Source: CAZMXI01 sp964570205
GTDB lineage: Bacteria > Planctomycetota > Phycisphaerae > Tepidisphaerales > Tepidisphaeraceae
DNA length: 9,154 nucleotides
Reading direction: 5' to 3'
Assembly (NCBI GenBank): GCA_964570205.1
Contig: CAZMXI010000185.1
Location: 1-9,154 of the forward strand
The notes below the pieces were generated by a model. That model did not search any database and was not told where the DNA came from. It was given only the letters and a program-made list of their open reading frames with translations. Both the position numbers and the translations under genes were made by a program. This document shows, in pieces, positions 5,403 to 9,154 of the stretch (within the stretch, counting starts at the first letter, position 1; every line of letters begins with the position of its first letter).

Positions 5403-5899
5403 AACCAGCTTTCGATCGGCCGGGCAAGTGAGCGGAAATCAGCCTGAGGCAAGGCAACTGTTTCCCACTTCACCGATCGCCGCCGCATGTGCTCCTGGTA
5501 TTCGGCCAATTCAACGCCAAGTACCAGATACCAGCGTTCGCGATGCCCAAACATGCCGGGACCGGGCGTCAGGGGCGGGTCGATCCAGTAGACAAACATC
5601 AGCACCGCCTTGAAGCCATCCCCGAAGACCTGCTGCCACTGCAGCAAATCGGCCACATCCTGCTCGGTGGCCCATGTCTGGTAGCTGGAGGCGCTGCCAC
5701 TGCGGCCACGAAGCTGACGGCCCTTGATGTCCACCAGCAGGTTCGGACCATTCCCGCTATATACGACAAAATCAAAGCTCTTGAGTTTGGCGTTGGAGAA
5801 CAAGGCTTTCCTGGCCTCATCCACGGCGACATAGGGCACTCCTCGCTCGCGCAGATAAGCCTCAAACGCCGCCTCGTAATGGACCTTTCGATCAGCCAT
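5399..5899 (-). CDS. HYExAFE family protein, PD-(D/E)XK nuclease-like
   Basis: The 166-residue soluble protein begins with HYEAAFE (residues 7-13), the signature of the HYExAFE family, which I know mainly from planctomycetes. It then has FDFVVYSGNG (42-51) and LLVDIKGRQ (54-62). This acidic residue followed by D-x-K (Asp43, Asp57, Lys59, with Glu9/Glu13 on the first helix) has the arrangement of a PD-(D/E)XK nuclease core. A helix with WATEQDVADLLQWQQVFG follows, then hydrophobic strands (AVLMFVYWI), as in Holliday-junction-resolvase-like folds. No DNA-binding extra domain or signal peptide is seen. Its stop overlaps the start of the small membrane-protein gene (ATGA). Upstream, the 75-base gap to the YkgJ gene contains a TAATAT box near 5926-5932 that could be a -10 element, but no good -35. 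Family membership is firm, nuclease activity is inferred and the biological role is unknown. Confidence 0.85.
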   Translation of the reverse strand: MADRKVHYEAAFEAYLRERGVPYVAVDEARKALFSNAKLKSFDFVVYSGNGPNLLVDIKGRQLRGRSGSASSYQTWATEQDVADLLQWQQVFGDGFKAVLMFVYWIDPPLTPGPGMFGHRERWYLVLGVELAEYQEHMRRRSVKWETVALPQADFRSLARPIESWL

Positions 5900-5974
5900 G
5901 GTCAGCCATCATGCCGGTAACGGAATATTAACGCAGGGGATGGCCCAAGGCGACCCCCTTTCGCGTTGCGGACG

Positions 5975-6364
5975 TCACTTGCGGCCGGTTGGGCGGCGGG
6001 ACCGTTTGCGTTTTTCAGCCTTTTGCCGTTGCTCGCGGACATAGCGATCGAGTTGCTCAGCGCTGGTGAAAAGCTTCTGGAAATCGTACTCGCCGCCATG
6101 GTAATCGCAGTTGTCCATCGAGTAGCCGCGGCAGACCTTCGGGCGCATCTCGTAGATTTGGCATCGATTGTCCGGGCCGAGGTGCTTGCAGGCATTGAGG
6201 ATGCCCAAATACCATTGCTTCCTGAGGATGTAAACAATCACGTTATCGTGGCAGAGATACCAGCGAATGTCGTCATACTGGCGCGGCGTTTCGGGGTTGT
6301 CGATGGGCAGCGCAAAGTACCGGCAGCAGAGGGCGGCACACTCGGAACAGACGATTCTGGACAT
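5975..6364 (-). CDS. YkgJ family cysteine-cluster protein
   Basis: The 129-residue protein shows the YkgJ (UPF0153 / CxxCxxxCC) pattern: Cys6, Cys9, Cys13 and Cys14, then Cys59, Cys68 in RCQIYEMRPKVCRGY, Cys78 and Cys86. Cys38 is an additional cysteine. The eight family cysteines probably bind zinc or an iron-sulfur cluster. The molecular function of the family is not established. The C-terminal 30 residues are very basic (REQRQKAEKRKRSRRPTGRK) and could bind nucleic acid. The start at 6364 is supported by GAGGA about 8 bases upstream. It is preceded by the hairpin-containing gap behind the MCE gene and followed 75 bases later by the HYExAFE gene, so it may be its own unit or the head of a short operon. 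Confidence 0.9.
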   Translation of the reverse strand: MSRIVCSECAALCCRYFALPIDNPETPRQYDDIRWYLCHDNVIVYILRKQWYLGILNACKHLGPDNRCQIYEMRPKVCRGYSMDNCDYHGGEYDFQKLFTSAEQLDRYVREQRQKAEKRKRSRRPTGRK

Positions 6365-6404
6365 GCAGGATCCTCAACAACACAGATGACCCCCCTGCCA
6401 TACA

Positions 6405-6445
6405 GAGCCGGCGGGCCGGCTCATCCCGGCGTGCGACCGGCCGGG
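6405..6445 (-). terminator. Two adjacent hairpins after the MCE gene
   Basis: Immediately after the MCE stop on the minus strand come GCCGGG / CCCGGC arms (6440-6445 and 6425-6430, 9-base loop), then GAGCCGGC / GCCGGCTC (6405-6412 and 6415-6422), an 8-bp palindrome separated by two bases. Both stems are G/C-rich. Neither is followed by a U-tract (TGTATGG comes next). They probably mark the 3' end of the mla transcript as an atypical terminator or exonuclease block. Confidence 0.45.
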
Positions 6446-7735
6446 CTATTTGGCCTTCACGAGTTCCCAGAGCTTGTCCTCCATGTTTCGGAACCTGGTG
6501 AATCGCTCGTCCAGTTCCTGACGGAGCTTTTTCAGCCGGGCCGGGTCGGCGTTCTTTTCTCGCATGGCGGAATCCAAGGCCTGGGCGGTCTCGTTAAGCT
6601 GCGCAGCGCCCTCCGCGAACTGCCTCGCGGCGTCGAACAGATCGATGTTGGCGATGTTCTTGTCGTCGGGCTTGAAGATCAGCCGCCAGGGGCTTCGGCG
6701 CAGCTCGGCCATGGCGTATTTCATGGTGGAACTGGTGTGTTTGACGTTCTCGCTGCTGGCGGCGAGTGCCATCAGCATGGCGTCGATGTTGGGACGGTTC
6801 TCCGCGACGGCCGATTCCACTTCGGCACCGATCTCACGGGCACTGCGCATCGTCTGTCGCAAGTCGGTCATGGCCGCGTTGGCGCCGGCCAGTGCGGTAT
6901 CGACCCGGAACAGGATCGTATCAGCCTGGTCGAGCATTCGGGGCATCTTGTGGTCGACCTGTCCGGTGATTGAGCGCACATGCGCCATGGTCTCGTGGAA
7001 GTCCGTGGTGGTCGGGCCGATCATGTCGGTGATAGTCCGGAGCATCTCCCTGGCGGCGTCGCTAACGGCGTTGAACCGGTCCATGATGTTGCCGATGTGC
7101 TTGGCGCGGACATCGGCGACGATGCTGTTGACGGCCGGGATCGTTTCGGTCTGGACATTGGCGACCATCTGGTCGATGCGCGGGAGGGTCTGGGTTCGGA
7201 TGGACGAGGCCATTGCGCTGACGTCGTCCGCCGTGCTCTTGATTGACGGGGCCATGTCCCTCATGGCGGACATGACCACGCTCATAGCGCCGGGCTGGCC
7301 GATGAGGGCGAGGCGATCGGGCAGGACGTGACCGGTGCCGAGTGTATCGAAGTTCAGGTTGCTCTGGCCAGTCAGGCCGGTCTGGATGCTCACCTGAGCC
7401 CCTTCGCGCAGTTCGTACATGAGGGGCAATGAAAAAGTGACCAGGACCATGGGCTCTCTGGTCGGCACATCGGAGGGGCGTGTGGCGGCGCGAGGGTCGC
7501 CGGGCAGCAGTATCTCGATGCGGCGGACCTCCCCCACCTTATACCCACCGATGCGCACATCGTCGCCGACCCGCAGCCCGCCGAGGTCATCCTTGAGCGA
7601 AAACCGGGCGGTGCGGATCTGGCTGGGGTTCAAGTAACGAGCGATGCCGTTGATGGCGCCCACGATGACGAAAACCAGGGCGATGCTCACAAGGATGAAC
7701 AGCCCTGCCTTGAGGTTGCTGCGTTGCCTTTCCAT
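6446..7735 (-). CDS. mlaD: MCE/MlaD family lipid-transport substrate-binding protein
   Basis: This 429-residue protein is anchored in the inner membrane by one N-terminal helix (about residues 11-30) and carries a single MCE domain (about 38-148). The domain includes the hallmark LRVGDDVRIGGYKVGEVRRI (54-73) and ends near GLTGQSNLNFDTLG (120-133). A linker rich in Pro, Arg and Asp (76-95) is inserted between its strands. The remaining ~280 residues are strongly helical, with regular Ala/Met/Ile and Asp/Ser/Thr spacing and no further MCE domain, ending in a charged coiled coil (RLKKLRQELDERFTRFRNMED). In this family MCE subunits form a hexameric ring on the permease, and the long helices could form a periplasm-spanning tube, as in PqiB. 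E. coli MlaD is only about 183 residues. AGGA precedes the ATG by 7 bases. The gene starts 9 bases after the mlaF stop. Confidence 0.93.
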   Translation of the reverse strand: MERQRSNLKAGLFILVSIALVFVIVGAINGIARYLNPSQIRTARFSLKDDLGGLRVGDDVRIGGYKVGEVRRIEILLPGDPRAATRPSDVPTREPMVLVTFSLPLMYELREGAQVSIQTGLTGQSNLNFDTLGTGHVLPDRLALIGQPGAMSVVMSAMRDMAPSIKSTADDVSAMASSIRTQTLPRIDQMVANVQTETIPAVNSIVADVRAKHIGNIMDRFNAVSDAAREMLRTITDMIGPTTTDFHETMAHVRSITGQVDHKMPRMLDQADTILFRVDTALAGANAAMTDLRQTMRSAREIGAEVESAVAENRPNIDAMLMALAASSENVKHTSSTMKYAMAELRRSPWRLIFKPDDKNIANIDLFDAARQFAEGAAQLNETAQALDSAMREKNADPARLKKLRQELDERFTRFRNMEDKLWELVKAK

Positions 7736-7744
7736 GTTTTGTTC

Positions 7745-8548
7745 CTATAGGCCAAGCCCCAGCAGATCGTCTTCGTAGCCGCCCGCCCGGCGGCGATCGG
7801 TGAGCGGACCCTCGATCAGCCCATGAATGAACTGCCGCACGAACGGGTTGTCGGAATCGCGCATTTCCTCCGGGGTGCCGCTGGCGATGAACTTGCCGCG
7901 GTCAAGGAGGACCATGCGATCGGCGATGCGGAACGCCGAGTCCATTTCATGCGTCACAACCACGCTGGTCACACCCAGTTTATGGTTCAGGTCGTTGATG
8001 AGCTGGTCGATTTCAGCGCTGGTGACCGGATCGAGCCCCGCACTTGGCTCATCGTAGAAGAGCACGCGGGGATCGAGCGAGATCGCTCTCGCCAGTCCGG
8101 CGCGTTTCTTCATGCCGCCCGAGAGCTGCGATGGCATCTTCTCGGCGTGCTCGCGAAGGCCCACCAGCTCGAGCTTGATCTTGACCATGATGTCAATGGT
8201 CTCGTGCGGCAGATCGGTGTGCTCCCGCAGAGGCAGGGAGACGTTTTCGGCCACCGTCATGGAGTTGAACAGCGCGCCGCTCTGAAAGAGCACGCCGATT
8301 GATCGGCGATATTCGGTCAACTCCTGATCGGTCATCGTGCCCAGACTCCTGCCCAGACCGATGATGTCACCGCCGTCGAATCGTTTGTTGCCGATCATGA
8401 GACTCAGCAGGGTTGACTTTCCCGACCCGGAACCACCGAGGATGACCAGCGTCTCGCCGTGGCGCACATCGAGGCTGATGCGGTCGAGCACGGCCCGGCC
8501 GTCATAAACTTTAGTGACTTCGCGAACCTGTATGGCGAGCTCAGACAT
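7745..8548 (-). CDS. mlaF: ABC transporter ATP-binding protein, MlaF type
   Basis: This 267-residue cytoplasmic ATPase drives the Mla lipid transporter. Every ABC motif is intact: Walker A GGSGSGKST (38-46), Q-loop Gln89 in VLFQSGALF, signature LSGGM (142-146), Walker B VLFYDEP (162-168), D-loop SAGLD, and switch His200 in VVVTHE. The FQSGALFxxMTVxENVxxPLREHT stretch and KKRAGLARAI are MlaF-specific in feel. The C-terminal tail AGGYEDDLL (256-264) matches the end of E. coli MlaF (AGDYHADLL), which supports orthology rather than a generic ATPase. It starts 2 bases after the permease stop and ends 9 bases before the MCE gene, so the three are certainly co-transcribed. The ribosome site (AGGA touching the ATG) is poor, which suggests coupled translation. 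Confidence 0.96.
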   Translation of the reverse strand: MSELAIQVREVTKVYDGRAVLDRISLDVRHGETLVILGGSGSGKSTLLSLMIGNKRFDGGDIIGLGRSLGTMTDQELTEYRRSIGVLFQSGALFNSMTVAENVSLPLREHTDLPHETIDIMVKIKLELVGLREHAEKMPSQLSGGMKKRAGLARAISLDPRVLFYDEPSAGLDPVTSAEIDQLINDLNHKLGVTSVVVTHEMDSAFRIADRMVLLDRGKFIASGTPEEMRDSDNPFVRQFIHGLIEGPLTDRRRAGGYEDDLLGLGL

Positions 8549-8550
8549 TC

Positions 8551-9154
8551 CTATAAACCCAGGAAGAAGAACGCCGCGGTGAACATCAGATCGGTGGCGA
8601 TCAGCGCGACGATCGTCAGGACGACCGTGCGGGTCGTGGCAACGCCGACGCCTTCGGCGCCGCCGGTCACGTTAAGCCCCAGATAGCAGGCCAGAGAGCT
8701 GATCAGCATGCCAAAAACGCCGGCCTTGACCAAGCCAGTGAGGAAATCCCGCGTCTCGAGCATCTCGAACGTGTGAGTCAAGTACTGCCGCCAGCCGATA
8801 TCGAGCAACGATTGGGAAACAACGAGGCCGCCCGTCATTCCCATCAGATCGCCCACAACGGCCATGCAGACCATCATGATCGTGGTTGCCAGAATGCGCG
8901 GCACGACGAGAAAGCGGATCGGCGGGATGGCATGGGCGTCGAGGGCCTCCAGTTCCTCGGAAACCACCATCGTGCCGAGTTCCGCCGCTATGGATGCGCC
9001 TGCGAATCCGGTCAGAACGATCGCCGACACCAGGGGCCCCAGTTCTCGGAACACGGCAATGGCGATGATGTCCGAAACGGTCGAGAGGATACCGAACTGC
9101 CTAAGGGTCGGGGCCATCTGAAGCGCCAGGATGGCGCCGATACAGAACAGGACC
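8551..9154 (-). CDS. mlaE: MlaE family ABC transporter permease (5' end outside window)
   Basis: The C-terminal 200 residues of the permease that moves lipids in the inner membrane with MlaF and the MCE ring. The frame is open to the right edge and reads VLFCIGAILALQMAPTLRQFG before the rest, so the ATG at 9117 is internal. Typical MlaE blocks are FRELGPLVSAIVLTGFAGAS, AAELGTMVVSEELEALDAHAIPP (the cytoplasmic helix that contacts the ATPase) and LGLNVTGGAEGVGVATTRTVV near the end. Several hydrophobic segments follow these, including the last helix (IVALIATDLMFTAAFFF). E. coli MlaE has 260 residues, so about 60 N-terminal residues are missing. It is the first visible gene of the mla unit. Neither mlaB nor mlaC lies between it and the MCE gene. 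Confidence 0.94.
   Translation of the reverse strand, partial: VLFCIGAILALQMAPTLRQFGILSTVSDIIAIAVFRELGPLVSAIVLTGFAGASIAAELGTMVVSEELEALDAHAIPPIRFLVVPRILATTIMMVCMAVVGDLMGMTGGLVVSQSLLDIGWRQYLTHTFEMLETRDFLTGLVKAGVFGMLISSLACYLGLNVTGGAEGVGVATTRTVVLTIVALIATDLMFTAAFFFLGL

Noticed and set aside
5917..5960. Sigma-70 promoter for the HYExAFE gene
   Set aside because: A TAATAT box is present on the minus strand, but no acceptable -35 lies at 16-18 bases, so it is not listed as a feature.
5966..6973. Plus-strand ORF of 335 codons
   Set aside because: It spans the YkgJ gene, an intergenic hairpin region and part of the MCE gene, all clearly coding on the other strand. It is a GC-driven shadow.
6564..7331. 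Plus-strand ORF of 255 codons with hydrophobic character
   Set aside because: It is wholly antisense to the helical region of the MCE protein, whose conserved MCE domain and operon position establish the minus strand as coding.

Overview
The window is GC-rich bacterial chromosome from a diderm (Gram-negative-type) lineage. A HYExAFE-family protein, an mlaE-mlaF-mlaD lipid-transport cluster and several ~80-92-residue membrane-anchored proteins of unknown function together suggest a planctomycete, possibly of the Phycisphaerae. That placement is inference from family memory, not a database search. Coding density is high, no gap exceeds 160 bases, and no tRNA, rRNA, CRISPR, prophage or insertion sequence is visible.

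Layout. The + strand carries two genes at the left: the C-terminal half of glycyl-tRNA synthetase (1-764, cut by the window edge) and a GTG-started DUF3524/queuosine-mannosyltransferase-like protein (846-1940). They converge on a long run of minus-strand genes occupying the rest of the window. In order of transcription (right to left) these are: mlaE permease (cut by the right edge), mlaF ATPase and a long MCE/MlaD protein; a YkgJ-type cysteine-cluster protein; a HYExAFE protein with a PD-(D/E)XK-nuclease-like motif, overlapping by ATGA a small secreted/one-helix membrane protein; two tandem paralogous small anchored proteins, the first broken by a one-base frameshift; then biotin synthase bioB followed 3 bases later by a FabF-type ketoacyl synthase.

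How the genes work together. mlaE-F-D encode an ABC-type lipid transporter between the two membranes. bioB and the ketoacyl synthase look like one translationally coupled unit, so the synthase may serve biotin precursor (pimelate-type) chain building. The two + strand genes both concern tRNA. The middle stretch (4436-6364) is mostly uncharacterised and is the most interesting part: a split paralogue pair and a nuclease-like/membrane-protein pair.

Structural signals. Hairpins sit at several gene ends (793-815, 4371-4412, 5079-5096, 6405-6445), mostly without a good U-tract. A strong 16-pair inverted repeat (12 perfect bp at its base) is embedded inside the ketoacyl synthase coding sequence (2922-2963).
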